A stretch of 64,000 bases of DNA from IMG/VR virus record IMGVR_UViG_3300024329_000007, positions 1 through 64,000 of that record; one strand, given 5' to 3'. The stretch comes from a virus. Made by a program: the position numbers and the translations under genes. Shown here piece after piece: positions 24,288-32,804 of the stretch. The stretch's first letter is position 1. Each line of letters opens with the position of its first letter. The notes under the pieces were generated by a model. That model ran no database searches and was not told the DNA's origin. It was given only the letters and a program-made list of their open reading frames with translations.

Positions 24288-26141
24288 TTATATATTCTTA
24301 ATAAAATCATTAAATGTTTGGAAATCCGTTTTAGTAGATTCTTGCACAACTCCCATAGAGTCTTCCAGTTTAGACTTTAACTCAGCATACATATTATGTA
24401 ATGCCTTTGGTGTTAGCTTCTTAAAGAGCTTCTCATCACCGTCTAACATTGCATTTCTTACCTGTGTTGCTGATATATTCTTACCAGTTCTAGGGATTTC
24501 AAATAAACCAAAGTCATCTCTAACTCCTAGGTCATCTCTATATTCTTGTTTATCTACTTGGAATCCATAAGTTCTCATTCTATCACTTCCTGTTCCCCAT
24601 AATACTGGTTCGTATTTTGGTCTCATTGCATTAAACATAGTGTCAATACCGCCGGTTGGAATTACAAAAACTTCTTCGATTGGATATTTAGATTTTAAAG
24701 AGTTAATCATTGCTACTTGAGTCTCCTCATCATAAGGTCTCTTAAATGCATCCTCTTTTTTCTTGTTCTTAGCTTTTACTAATAATATTACTACTGGGTA
24801 GCCATTTTGTTTATGAATAGTTTCAACTACTTTAGCATGGCCTAGTGTAAATGGTTGGAATCTACCAACAAACATATTAACTAATTTCTTGCCTTGTTCT
24901 GGGTGGTCCACCTTTAATGCTTCTAAAATAGGACTTGTTTGTGATTTTAAATCTTGATTATTTAAGTATGTTTGAAAATTCATAACCTCATCTTCTTTTA
25001 CATCTCCAACAATTAGGCTTTCAATATTAGTGACTATTGTGTTTACTTTTGACATTAAGTCTTTATTAATAATATCTGTTTCTTTAGTTCTCTTTTTTCT
25101 AAAGCTACCTAATGCTATTTTAAAAAGCTCAGATAAAACTTTATTGTTTACTAATGATATTGTTTTCTCATTCTTAATAAACGCTTTATTAAGTTCAAAA
25201 CCTGGAAGTGATGCAAAGTCAGCAGAATTAAAACTAGTTCCGATATACTTAGTAGCATGCTTATCAATATAAGCATTAAAAATAATTGAAATTAGTTCAA
25301 TATATCTTTCATCAGTTTTTTCTGCGTCTAATTGAATTGTATTAAAATCATAACCGCTCATAAATTCAACTAAGTCTAGAATAGACAGTTGATACATGTC
25401 GGATGGTGTTCTATCATTATTATAATCTCTATCAAATCTTTCTAATTTAAAACTTTTTACATTTTTACCTTCATAGAAATTAATAATAAACGAATCTATA
25501 TCTTTATCTAGAGTATTGTTTAATGCAGCACTAGAAGTAGCAGAATTAAATATATTGTAAACTGCTCTAGTAAAAGATTGTTCTTTAAATTTATTTTTAA
25601 AAGCCTCTTCGGAAAGTTCTAATATATCTAATAAGTCATTAACTTGATCTTCTGATAATCTACCTTGAAATATAATTTGAGGTCTTTGTACATCTAATAA
25701 ATCAGACCAATGATAAAGAATATTTGGGTCTCTAATTACCTTTTTAATTTGACTAGGATTAGTTGAACTTATCGTTTGTATGTGTGTTAATATTAAATTA
25801 TTTTTAGGTAAGGCATCGTACTCAATGTCGATTGCTTTTTTAGTTGGTAAATAATCAAAACCAAATTTCCAATCTGTTGGAAGCTTTTCTAAAAGTTTAG
25901 GATCTAAAGATTTAAAATAATTAATTGCATTTTCATAATATTTAACAATAGTCCTATCAACTTTATTCATAGCTATTTTTGAACCACTTTTATAAAATTC
26001 AAATTCTCCATTAGAAGATCTTTTAACATGAAATGAAGAGGCTTGTATCTTTTCAGATATAAGACTTGTTGATTTTATTAACTTAATAAAATCTTGTCTA
26101 TTACTTGATTCAAAATATGTTTTTAGGTTTTGTAATGCCAT
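24288..26141 (-). CDS. Two-part protein with C-terminal NMNAT/cytidylyltransferase-like domain (617 aa)
   Basis: The last 190 residues are a nucleotidylyltransferase of the HxGH superfamily: GRFQPFTLGH (426-435, TLGH as the HxGH motif), LWGTGSDR, and ISATQVRNAM (556-565) as the ISSTxxR motif. NMN, nicotinate-mononucleotide or CDP-type substrates are possible; NAD synthesis is the closest analogy. The first 400 residues are unassigned; VKRSSNGEFEFYKSGS near the start could be a degenerate nucleotidyltransferase core. The C-terminus has a VVQE|S site (E601) then DFQTFNDFIKN, very like the N-terminal targeting peptides of neighbours. The start MALQNLKTYFESS is less typical. The gene follows the ligase-like gene by 2 bases. 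Confidence 0.7.
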   Translation of the reverse strand: MALQNLKTYFESSNRQDFIKLIKSTSLISEKIQASSFHVKRSSNGEFEFYKSGSKIAMNKVDRTIVKYYENAINYFKSLDPKLLEKLPTDWKFGFDYLPTKKAIDIEYDALPKNNLILTHIQTISSTNPSQIKKVIRDPNILYHWSDLLDVQRPQIIFQGRLSEDQVNDLLDILELSEEAFKNKFKEQSFTRAVYNIFNSATSSAALNNTLDKDIDSFIINFYEGKNVKSFKLERFDRDYNNDRTPSDMYQLSILDLVEFMSGYDFNTIQLDAEKTDERYIELISIIFNAYIDKHATKYIGTSFNSADFASLPGFELNKAFIKNEKTISLVNNKVLSELFKIALGSFRKKRTKETDIINKDLMSKVNTIVTNIESLIVGDVKEDEVMNFQTYLNNQDLKSQTSPILEALKVDHPEQGKKLVNMFVGRFQPFTLGHAKVVETIHKQNGYPVVILLVKAKNKKKEDAFKRPYDEETQVAMINSLKSKYPIEEVFVIPTGGIDTMFNAMRPKYEPVLWGTGSDRMRTYGFQVDKQEYRDDLGVRDDFGLFEIPRTGKNISATQVRNAMLDGDEKLFKKLTPKALHNMYAELKSKLEDSMGVVQESTKTDFQTFNDFIKNI

Positions 26142-26143
26142 TG

Positions 26144-27445
26144 TTATCTACCGTATTTAATAATTCCCATTAATTGATTAATTGCAGCAAAAGTTCCAGT
26201 TAGTTTATAAGTATGTCCTTTATATCTAAATACAAGGCCTTCGGTTGGTATGATAGATTCAATACCTCCAATTCTATCTAAACGTTCTAGTTCTTTAGCT
26301 ACTTTATTTATCTGAGTTATATCTCCGCCCTTTTTAATCTTATCAGCTTCTGTTCTAATTTGATTATGCAGTCTCTGCATTTCTTTATCTGGATTTGCAG
26401 CCACAAAGTTAGAAGCGTTCTTTAAGATAACAGAACCTAATTCTAAGAAAAGATCTTCAAAAGGTCTAATATTTTCTTTATATTTCTTTTTAACATCTTC
26501 TTTGTCAAATCTTTTAACAGCAGCTGCTTCATCTTTTCCTATTTCCTTTGCAAGACTTCTTAGATTAAGTGTTTTCTTATCTCCATAAGCCCATCTTAAT
26601 AATAAGCCTTCTTTATAGTCTTGTTGTAAATCGGGGAAGTTTTTATCAATAGTTTCTCTCCACCACATTTCATGATATCTAGAAACCTCATCTGCATCTG
26701 TTAATCCATAACGATCTCTTAGCGCTTCAACCTTTTTTATAAACTTAAGTTGGTTCTTTTCAAAATCAATATCCTTACCTATCTTAATAATTTGTGGTGG
26801 AATAACTGTAAAGACTTTACCAATATTAGCGTTAACTTTTTCTAAAGCAGCAGCAATTGATTTACCGTACTTAGGCTCTTCGCCAATTATATTACCATTA
26901 CCATCTGTTATTTTAATTCCATGAAATTGAATAACGTCTCTATCATAATAGATAACATTTGGGTTTTTAGAGTAGATAAGCTCCATGTTCATAAAGTTCT
27001 TACCATTATCAAATGCTTCTAAATCTTTATCAGATAACTTGACTAGAGAAGTTGCTAAATCTTTAGCAGCAAAAATATAAGTTTCTTCAACTAATTTTGA
27101 TGCATGTCCAGTAAACATATCGATAATACCATTAAGGTCTAATGGGTTTGCCATTTGTCCTTTATTTCTAGCAAACATTGCTTGGCCATCCTTTACAGTG
27201 ACAAAAAGATTTTGCCCATCAGTTTTTTCAGTAGGCTCTTCTTCAAAATTAAGTTCACCGCTAAGTCCAGATTGGATTAATTTTTTAAAGTCTCCAAATG
27301 TTAATTGTTTATTATCAAATGGATGTGACATGTGTCCTGCGGCACCACCTTCAAGTATTAAAGCCTCATTAACCGAAAATGAAGGAGCCTCTTTCAAAGT
27401 CCTTCTTTCCAGTACAAATTCTCTATAAGATTGTAGTTTTTTCAT
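26144..27445 (-). CDS. Covalent nucleotidyltransferase (RNA/DNA ligase-like) with processed leader (433 aa)
   Basis: The core carries ligase-superfamily motifs in order: EKTDGQNLF (K74 as candidate adenylated lysine), FARNKG (R93), FMNMELIY (E155, motif III), TEGLVFRYKG (E402, motif IV) and TYKLTG (K414, motif V). This fits an RNA- or DNA-ligase-like enzyme, though the C-terminal domain and substrate are unclear. The N-terminus MKKLQSYREFVLE resembles a capsid-targeting peptide and is followed by three more (I/L/V)xE sites at E19, E27 and E32, so the leader may be trimmed stepwise. It sits between the 690-residue polyprotein and the NMNAT-like gene. Confidence 0.68.
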   Translation of the reverse strand: MKKLQSYREFVLERRTLKEAPSFSVNEALILEGGAAGHMSHPFDNKQLTFGDFKKLIQSGLSGELNFEEEPTEKTDGQNLFVTVKDGQAMFARNKGQMANPLDLNGIIDMFTGHASKLVEETYIFAAKDLATSLVKLSDKDLEAFDNGKNFMNMELIYSKNPNVIYYDRDVIQFHGIKITDGNGNIIGEEPKYGKSIAAALEKVNANIGKVFTVIPPQIIKIGKDIDFEKNQLKFIKKVEALRDRYGLTDADEVSRYHEMWWRETIDKNFPDLQQDYKEGLLLRWAYGDKKTLNLRSLAKEIGKDEAAAVKRFDKEDVKKKYKENIRPFEDLFLELGSVILKNASNFVAANPDKEMQRLHNQIRTEADKIKKGGDITQINKVAKELERLDRIGGIESIIPTEGLVFRYKGHTYKLTGTFAAINQLMGIIKYGR

Positions 27446-27446
27446 A

Positions 27447-29519
27447 TTATGCTAGTGATGATTGTAAAATTCCTGCACATTTTCCGTAGTCACCATCGCA
27501 TTTTTTTAATATGCCGGCAACAACCTCGTCTGCTTTAGCCTCATCAAATTCTTCTCCAAAAGCTTTTTGTAATACTTCGTATGCGTATTCTTTAAAATCT
27601 TCTTCAGATTTAATTTCAGCCTCGTTTACAGATTCAAAAAGAGAATTAAAATCATCTAATAAAGATTGTCCCATTCTTTCTTCTTTAAGCTCTTGTAAAA
27701 ATAGAGCAGTTCCTTCAACAATCCCTTGGCCAGACCATCCTGCCGCATTAGCGATATCTGAATAGTATTTGTCTAGAATCCTTTTTAAAGTAGTAGTTCC
27801 TAGTTTTACAAAGTGTCCACCTAGACCTGGTAACTTAATCTCTAAAGCCGCCATTTTACCTTTAATGTTTCTAGAAACAATTTTTTCTCTATGGAAGTTA
27901 GCGTCTGTCATTGCTTCTTCAAAAAGATATTTAACACAACCTCTAATAGACTCATGAGACATTGCACCAAAATCTGGTAAAGTCTTATAGAATATTTTCT
28001 TATATTGTGTAACTACCTTTTTAGCATCTCTTTTGCCGTCAACTTTAATAGCTTCATTAACTACTGATTCATTGCACATTGAAACTAATTCTTGTGCAAT
28101 CTTTTTTGCTTTAGAACCTTTATGTCCATAAGATTCAACTGTATCTAAAGCATCTTCCATTTCCATGCCATGTAATTCTCCCATGTCTCCTCCTCTTTCA
28201 TCTAAAAGATCCTGTAAGATATTTTCAGCTTCTGATTCATTAACTACTGATTCAAAATAATCTTCATAGTCAGAGATTGAGTCTGGTCCCCATACATCAG
28301 CTAAAACTTTTTCGATATCTTCTCTTTTACCGGTTAATTTAACTTCTGGGTAACCGTGGTCACCTTCTTCTTTTTGAACTTTCATTTTAACTTTATTCTT
28401 CTTTAAAGATGTAGTTAAGGGTTTAAATTTAGTTGGGTGTATATCGTCATCGTTTCCAAATTCTATACCCGAAAGAGATGTTTCATTAACAACTGATTCA
28501 AAGGTTGATGATGGCATTAGTTCTTTATCGCCATATATGTCTGCTACCAACCAATTTTTATTCTCTTCATCCCATAAATAAACCCACTCAGCGCCGGCTC
28601 CATTTGAAACATCATTTAAATATTGGTCTACTTTTTTATATTGTCCTGTTGTTTGCATGTCACCGCTTTCACCACGATCTCTTCCGTAAAAAATAGTATA
28701 ACCTCTAGTCGGATTAGAAAAACTATGTTTCTTACCTATTGATTTATCTAAAAATGAAATACCAGCCTTTCCTAATTTCATTAATTGCTTAATGTCACTT
28801 TCGCTATATCCTTTTAACATTGGTAGCATGTGCTCTGGGTAACCATCAGAATGTACGTATGTTGATGTGATTTTACCACTCTTACTAAGAATACCAATTT
28901 GAGATCTAGTTGATTCGTTAACCGCAAGCGACTCAAATGCTGGAACTAACTCTGCGTTTCCGTCTACATGTAGCATATACCATTTACCATCTCGCTCGTC
29001 AAAAAGATAAACATATTCTGCCCAACCAATATCTTCTAGATATTTAGACATGTTTTTAATCTTTCCTTTTTGATTTTCCATGTCGCCATAGTAATTCATA
29101 TACCTTGGGTCTTCTTCTAATCCAGAGCTACCTCCATTTTTAAGAACCATGTTTAGTGGCGAACCACCCTTTAAATATGTCATCTTAATAAGTGGTAACA
29201 TTGCTTCTGGATAAGAATCAGCATGTGTGTATACACTTTCTATATTACCTCTTTTGTCTATTTTACCAAAATGGCCTCTAGTGGCTTCTGTTAGTAATAA
29301 AATAGACTCATTAAGGCCTAAATTTTTTAACTTGTCAAAAAATTCAAATCTTTTTTCTTCTTCTAATTCTTTTATTCGAGTTACTCCATATTCAGATAAA
29401 AGTTCTTTAAATAGATCTGCTTCGTTAGATCTTTTAGCGTTCTGTTTTTTCTCTAATGCAACAGTATCTTTTTCATGTTTTGCTGCAGAAAATTCAGCAA
29501 ATGAATTTAATTTCTTCAT
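27447..29519 (-). CDS. Modular polyprotein with repeated prohead-protease-like sites (690 aa)
   Basis: Starts MKKLNSFAEF and is divided by LLLTE|A (E78), LAVNE|S (E202), ESVVNE|T (E346), ESVVNE|S (E428), ESVVNE|A (E489) and ESVNE|A (E633). Predicted products are about 78, 124, 144, 82, 61, 144 and 57 residues. Pieces 79-202 and 203-346 are diverged tandem copies (TRGHFGKIDKRGNIESVYTHADSYPE and TRSQIGILSKSGKITSTYVHSDGYPE in aligned parts), including an IGKKHSF and a GRDRGE motif known to me from phage hypothetical proteins. Piece 347-428 matches a piece of the 971-residue protein. First gene of the cluster, downstream of a GATATATAA element. Function unknown; head packaging inferred. Confidence 0.75.
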   Translation of the reverse strand: MKKLNSFAEFSAAKHEKDTVALEKKQNAKRSNEADLFKELLSEYGVTRIKELEEEKRFEFFDKLKNLGLNESILLLTEATRGHFGKIDKRGNIESVYTHADSYPEAMLPLIKMTYLKGGSPLNMVLKNGGSSGLEEDPRYMNYYGDMENQKGKIKNMSKYLEDIGWAEYVYLFDERDGKWYMLHVDGNAELVPAFESLAVNESTRSQIGILSKSGKITSTYVHSDGYPEHMLPMLKGYSESDIKQLMKLGKAGISFLDKSIGKKHSFSNPTRGYTIFYGRDRGESGDMQTTGQYKKVDQYLNDVSNGAGAEWVYLWDEENKNWLVADIYGDKELMPSSTFESVVNETSLSGIEFGNDDDIHPTKFKPLTTSLKKNKVKMKVQKEEGDHGYPEVKLTGKREDIEKVLADVWGPDSISDYEDYFESVVNESEAENILQDLLDERGGDMGELHGMEMEDALDTVESYGHKGSKAKKIAQELVSMCNESVVNEAIKVDGKRDAKKVVTQYKKIFYKTLPDFGAMSHESIRGCVKYLFEEAMTDANFHREKIVSRNIKGKMAALEIKLPGLGGHFVKLGTTTLKRILDKYYSDIANAAGWSGQGIVEGTALFLQELKEERMGQSLLDDFNSLFESVNEAEIKSEEDFKEYAYEVLQKAFGEEFDEAKADEVVAGILKKCDGDYGKCAGILQSSLA
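28481..29285 (-). repeat. Tandem duplicated module inside the 690-residue polyprotein
   Basis: Residues 79-202 and 203-346 align over their first 35 residues and again near YLEDIGWAEYVYLFDE / YLNDVSNGAGAEWVYLWDE. Each copy is bounded by an xNE or xTE site, so the duplication unit coincides with the predicted processing unit. Confidence 0.75.
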
Positions 29520-29552
29520 CTTTTATATTTTTTTATTTTTTATAGTATTAGA

Positions 29553-29561
29553 TTATATATC
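29553..29561 (-). promoter_or_regulatory. Candidate late promoter element GATATATAA
   Basis: Minus-strand GATATATAA overlaps the last codons of uvsW and lies about 35 bases before the first gene of the capsid-targeted cluster. Same string as at 33998 and 49125. It would let the cluster be expressed late, independently of the recombination genes above. Confidence 0.4.
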
Positions 29562-31061
29562 CCCCTCAAAAGTTACGTTTTTAATATCATACTTAAACTT
29601 CTGTTCTTTATAGATTTTCTGCCTAGCTTTTGAGTGTCTTATTAAGTAGTTATCCCAATCCGGTGAGCTTAAGTCATCTACAAAGTCAATAATGTTTACA
29701 CTATCCTTTGATTTATGTTGCCTTAAACCTCTACCAATAGATTGCCTAATGATTACTTCTGATTTAAATGATTCTGTAAAGAATATGTTGTGGATTTTCT
29801 TGATGGATATACCAGTTGAGAATGTACCGTATGAAGCGACGATAACGACTTCTTCTCCGGCTTCCATTTTCTTTTTATATTCTTCTCTAATATCTTTATC
29901 AATTCCGCCATCAACATAATAAACTATTTTATTACTTTCTTGCCTAAGTTTGTCATATATCTTTCGGCCATGTTCAATTCTGTGAAAAAGAACGAGGCTA
30001 TTTCTCTTAACTCTTGAAATTACACTTGTTATAAAGTTAAGTCTTCCAGGGGAATTAATTATATAGTTCTGTTCAAATTTAAAAACATCCTTGCTTTCAT
30101 ATCTATTCTGTGACATCTCTCTAAAAGCATCCTTTGTAGATTGTGCAGCATAATCCATTTTAATTACCTTAACGTGACATTGTGCAATATGTCCTTCATT
30201 TTGTAAAAAGTTTGCAGACACCTCCGTAATTACCGGTCCAGTATAAGCCATAAGAGTAAGTCTATCCAATGTGTTTGCTTTTGGTATTGTACCAGAGAGT
30301 CCGCTTCTATATTCAGCGTTAACACATTTTTGTAGAATAGTTTTAATTGATGTAGACTTGGCCTTATGTGTTTCATCAATAATAACAGCATCAAACTGTT
30401 CAAAATATTCTTTATCTTTTTTAACAAGGGATTGATAAGTACCAACTACTACATTTCTACCCGGCCTAATCTTTTGGCCAGAATAGATTTGTTGTACTTT
30501 AATATTTGCCCTGCCTTTCCAATTATAGTCTAAAAAATCTTCAGTGGCCTGTACTACAAGAGAAACATTAGGTACAATAAAGAGTATTCTTTTTGCCTTT
30601 TGTTTTTCTAACATATATGCTACTGTAAGAAATGAAATTAAAGTTTTCCCGGCAGAAGTTGCTAATTCAGATAAGCACTTTCTAAATTTAAGGATGTTAA
30701 ATGCAGCCTCAATCTGATAATCTCTTGGAGTTATTTGAGAGCCCTCAAAAAATTCTAAGGCCCATTCGGTAAAAGTTTCTTGATTAATATTTCTATCAAA
30801 CAATTCAGTAATACCATTTATTTTTAATTCGTATTTATATTCTTTACAAACATTCATCACTTCTCGCCAAAGACCAGAAGGAATCCATTTGTCATCTTTT
30901 ATATAAGATATGTAGCCATCCCATAGTCCCTTTTTAACCAATGGGTGAAATCTCCAATTTTCTACCCTACGGTTTAAAGAAATATTGAGCTGTTCGATTT
31001 CCATTTCTGTAGCCGAATCAACTCTTAGCAATTGCTTATTATCTGTTAAACTTATTTCCAC
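29553..31061 (-). CDS. uvsW: Recombination helicase UvsW (SF2)
   Basis: ATP-dependent helicase that remodels R-loops and branched DNA and switches replication modes in T4. At 502 residues it matches T4 UvsW (503). SF2 motifs are clear: Q/motif I region LATSAGKTL, motif Ia FIVPNVSLVVQ, motif II IIDETHKA, motif III GLSGTIPK, motif V ASYGTFSTGISI and motif VI RQSIGRGLRQ. The N-terminal 90 residues correspond to the extra UvsW DNA-binding domain. It is adjacent to the UvsY-like gene (21 bases), as in T4 where the two genes are neighbours. Confidence 0.94.
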   Translation of the reverse strand: MEISLTDNKQLLRVDSATEMEIEQLNISLNRRVENWRFHPLVKKGLWDGYISYIKDDKWIPSGLWREVMNVCKEYKYELKINGITELFDRNINQETFTEWALEFFEGSQITPRDYQIEAAFNILKFRKCLSELATSAGKTLISFLTVAYMLEKQKAKRILFIVPNVSLVVQATEDFLDYNWKGRANIKVQQIYSGQKIRPGRNVVVGTYQSLVKKDKEYFEQFDAVIIDETHKAKSTSIKTILQKCVNAEYRSGLSGTIPKANTLDRLTLMAYTGPVITEVSANFLQNEGHIAQCHVKVIKMDYAAQSTKDAFREMSQNRYESKDVFKFEQNYIINSPGRLNFITSVISRVKRNSLVLFHRIEHGRKIYDKLRQESNKIVYYVDGGIDKDIREEYKKKMEAGEEVVIVASYGTFSTGISIKKIHNIFFTESFKSEVIIRQSIGRGLRQHKSKDSVNIIDFVDDLSSPDWDNYLIRHSKARQKIYKEQKFKYDIKNVTFEGDI

Positions 31062-31082
31062 TTAATGTGTTTTTGTTTCTTT

Positions 31083-31505
31083 TTATAGATCCTTTAATGC
31101 CAATCTATTTCGGATTGCAAAGCCCATATTATCTAGGGTTTTGACCGATTCTCTAAAAAAATCTAATTGATTTTCTAGATGTGATAGTATCATGTTCTCA
31201 TTTGAAAGATCAGTTTCAATAAACTTTTCTTTTTGCTTCTCACCAAGCTTATAGTCATATTCATAATAACGAATATAAGCCTCTCGATACCTAACACTTA
31301 TTTTTGATTTTTGCTCTTTAATCTTAACATTCATATATGCCATTTGATCTATAAGAGTCTGTCTAGAAGATAGCACATCTGCTATAGTGCCTTCCATTGT
31401 ATTAATATTACGAAGGCTTTGTGCGAGTGCTTTAATTTTATTAGACCACTCTGTTCTTTGGGTACTTAACTTAGCATCCAAATTTAATATTTGTTCTTTA
31501 CTCAT
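31083..31505 (-). CDS. uvsY: UvsY-like recombination mediator
   Basis: A 140-residue helical protein. The C-terminal LENQLDFFRESVKTLDNMGFAIRN lines up with the conserved end of T4 UvsY (LLDF...A...GFAIK), and total length (137 in T4) and position next to uvsW agree. The middle (MAYMNVKIKEQKSKISVRYREAY) is a long helix as in UvsY. UvsY loads UvsX onto gp32-coated ssDNA; all three partners are in this window. The rest of the sequence is strongly diverged, so the call depends on the C-terminus plus synteny. Confidence 0.72.
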   Translation of the reverse strand: MSKEQILNLDAKLSTQRTEWSNKIKALAQSLRNINTMEGTIADVLSSRQTLIDQMAYMNVKIKEQKSKISVRYREAYIRYYEYDYKLGEKQKEKFIETDLSNENMILSHLENQLDFFRESVKTLDNMGFAIRNRLALKDL

Positions 31506-31515
31506 TTATGTTTAT

Positions 31516-31740
31516 TTAAAATAAAGATTTATCATCACCTCGCTTGGGCTTTATGTAAACGCTGGTTTTTTGTTTCTTTTTAAACTTGGGTTTACCAGGA
31601 TCAAAAGCAACACTTTCCGGTTTATGCTCAATTGGTGTAAAGTCAATAAGTAATTTAAGGTTTTTAAATCTACTCTTGTCTCTATAAAAATCTTCTAAGT
31701 TATCTTCCACTATATCGTTAATATCTTCTATAAGTACCAT
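31516..31740 (-). CDS. Small phage protein of unknown function (74 aa)
   Basis: N-terminal half is acidic (MVLIEDINDIVEDNLEDFY) and the C-terminal half strongly basic (KPKFKKKQKTSVYIKPKRGD). It overlaps the primase gene upstream by 13 bases and lies 10 bases before the uvsY-like gene, so it is embedded in the replication block. An adaptor-type role in replication or late transcription is possible but unsupported by any motif. Confidence 0.68.
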   Translation of the reverse strand: MVLIEDINDIVEDNLEDFYRDKSRFKNLKLLIDFTPIEHKPESVAFDPGKPKFKKKQKTSVYIKPKRGDDKSLF

Positions 31741-32804
31741 AAGTCTAATTGGTTTGATGTGAAATAATTATTAATTTGCTTATGTGCATTTGACTTAAGC
31801 TCAAAACATTTTAACATCAAATCATTTAAATCTTTGATATTATATTTATCTAGATTATTATCTTTAAGAAATTTAGACCACATAAATACTGATTTACCTT
31901 TTTTAAGTTTTTCAATCATTTTAGAGCGTCCTGTTTTATCATTATCAAACATATATCTAACCGTAGCCATTTCGTCAAACTCATCTGTAGTTCTACCAGC
32001 AGTTGCTAAAGCAATAGAGTTATGCATAAACTTAGCATCAAGTGGCCCTTCAAAAAGAGTTACTGGTCTTTGAAAGTTAATTTGCATAATACCAAATAAG
32101 GTTGATGCCTTATTCATATTGCCTAATAATGTTGGTTCTACTTCAAGTTGATTTCCCATTTCAGAATAGAGTTTTGATAGATCGTAAGTTAGATACCTAG
32201 AACCATAGCCCTTCATTTTTCTAGTTTGAGCTCCCATCACCTTTCCAGTATTGGTCATATTAAGAATCCAAAGTCGATGGCCCTTTTCTGTATAAAGGAA
32301 TTCATCGGTTCTATTATGAAGAAGTCTATCTTTTAATTGAAACCAAATCCAATCACCAGGTTCAACTGGCTTAGCTTTAAAAGACTTTTTAAAATCATCA
32401 AGTGTTATTGCATATTCTTCAACTGAACTCATTACAGCATGCTTAAGCGTGTCCTCTGAGTTTATTTTGACCTTATTCTGTTGAATATAGTCAATTACTG
32501 TAAAAGCATCATCAGAATTACTAAGCTTAATGCCATGGTCTTTTAATAAAGAATGGATATTTGTATGTTCGCTGCAGTTATAACAATGATATTGAAGCGT
32601 ATCCCAATACATGTTACCACGCTTTTTAGTATGGTCTGTATGTGAATCGCCACAATAAGGACATGCCAGGGTTATTCGCCCTGGCATGCTCTTAAGAAGT
32701 TGTTTACTAGGAGAAGAGTGTTCTTGTACGCAAAGTTCCTTTAACGCTTTTTTAATTCTTTCTCTTAGTTCTTCCGTTAATTGTATATTAGATGTCGAGG
32801 TCAT
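31728..32804 (-). CDS. 61: DNA primase gp61 (DnaG-type)
   Basis: Synthesises RNA primers on the lagging strand with gp41. The N-terminal zinc ribbon is visible as CPYCGDSH (C48, C51, H55) and YHCYNC (C74, C77). The TOPRIM core follows with VTLFEGPLDAKFM (Glu of motif IV) and RYMFDNDKTG (DxD). Length 358 compares with 342 in T4. The start overlaps the end of gp32 by 17 bases. A primase-helicase pair is encoded in separate operons here (gp41 at 3716). Confidence 0.92.
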   Translation of the reverse strand: MTSTSNIQLTEELRERIKKALKELCVQEHSSPSKQLLKSMPGRITLACPYCGDSHTDHTKKRGNMYWDTLQYHCYNCSEHTNIHSLLKDHGIKLSNSDDAFTVIDYIQQNKVKINSEDTLKHAVMSSVEEYAITLDDFKKSFKAKPVEPGDWIWFQLKDRLLHNRTDEFLYTEKGHRLWILNMTNTGKVMGAQTRKMKGYGSRYLTYDLSKLYSEMGNQLEVEPTLLGNMNKASTLFGIMQINFQRPVTLFEGPLDAKFMHNSIALATAGRTTDEFDEMATVRYMFDNDKTGRSKMIEKLKKGKSVFMWSKFLKDNNLDKYNIKDLNDLMLKCFELKSNAHKQINNYFTSNQLDLWYL

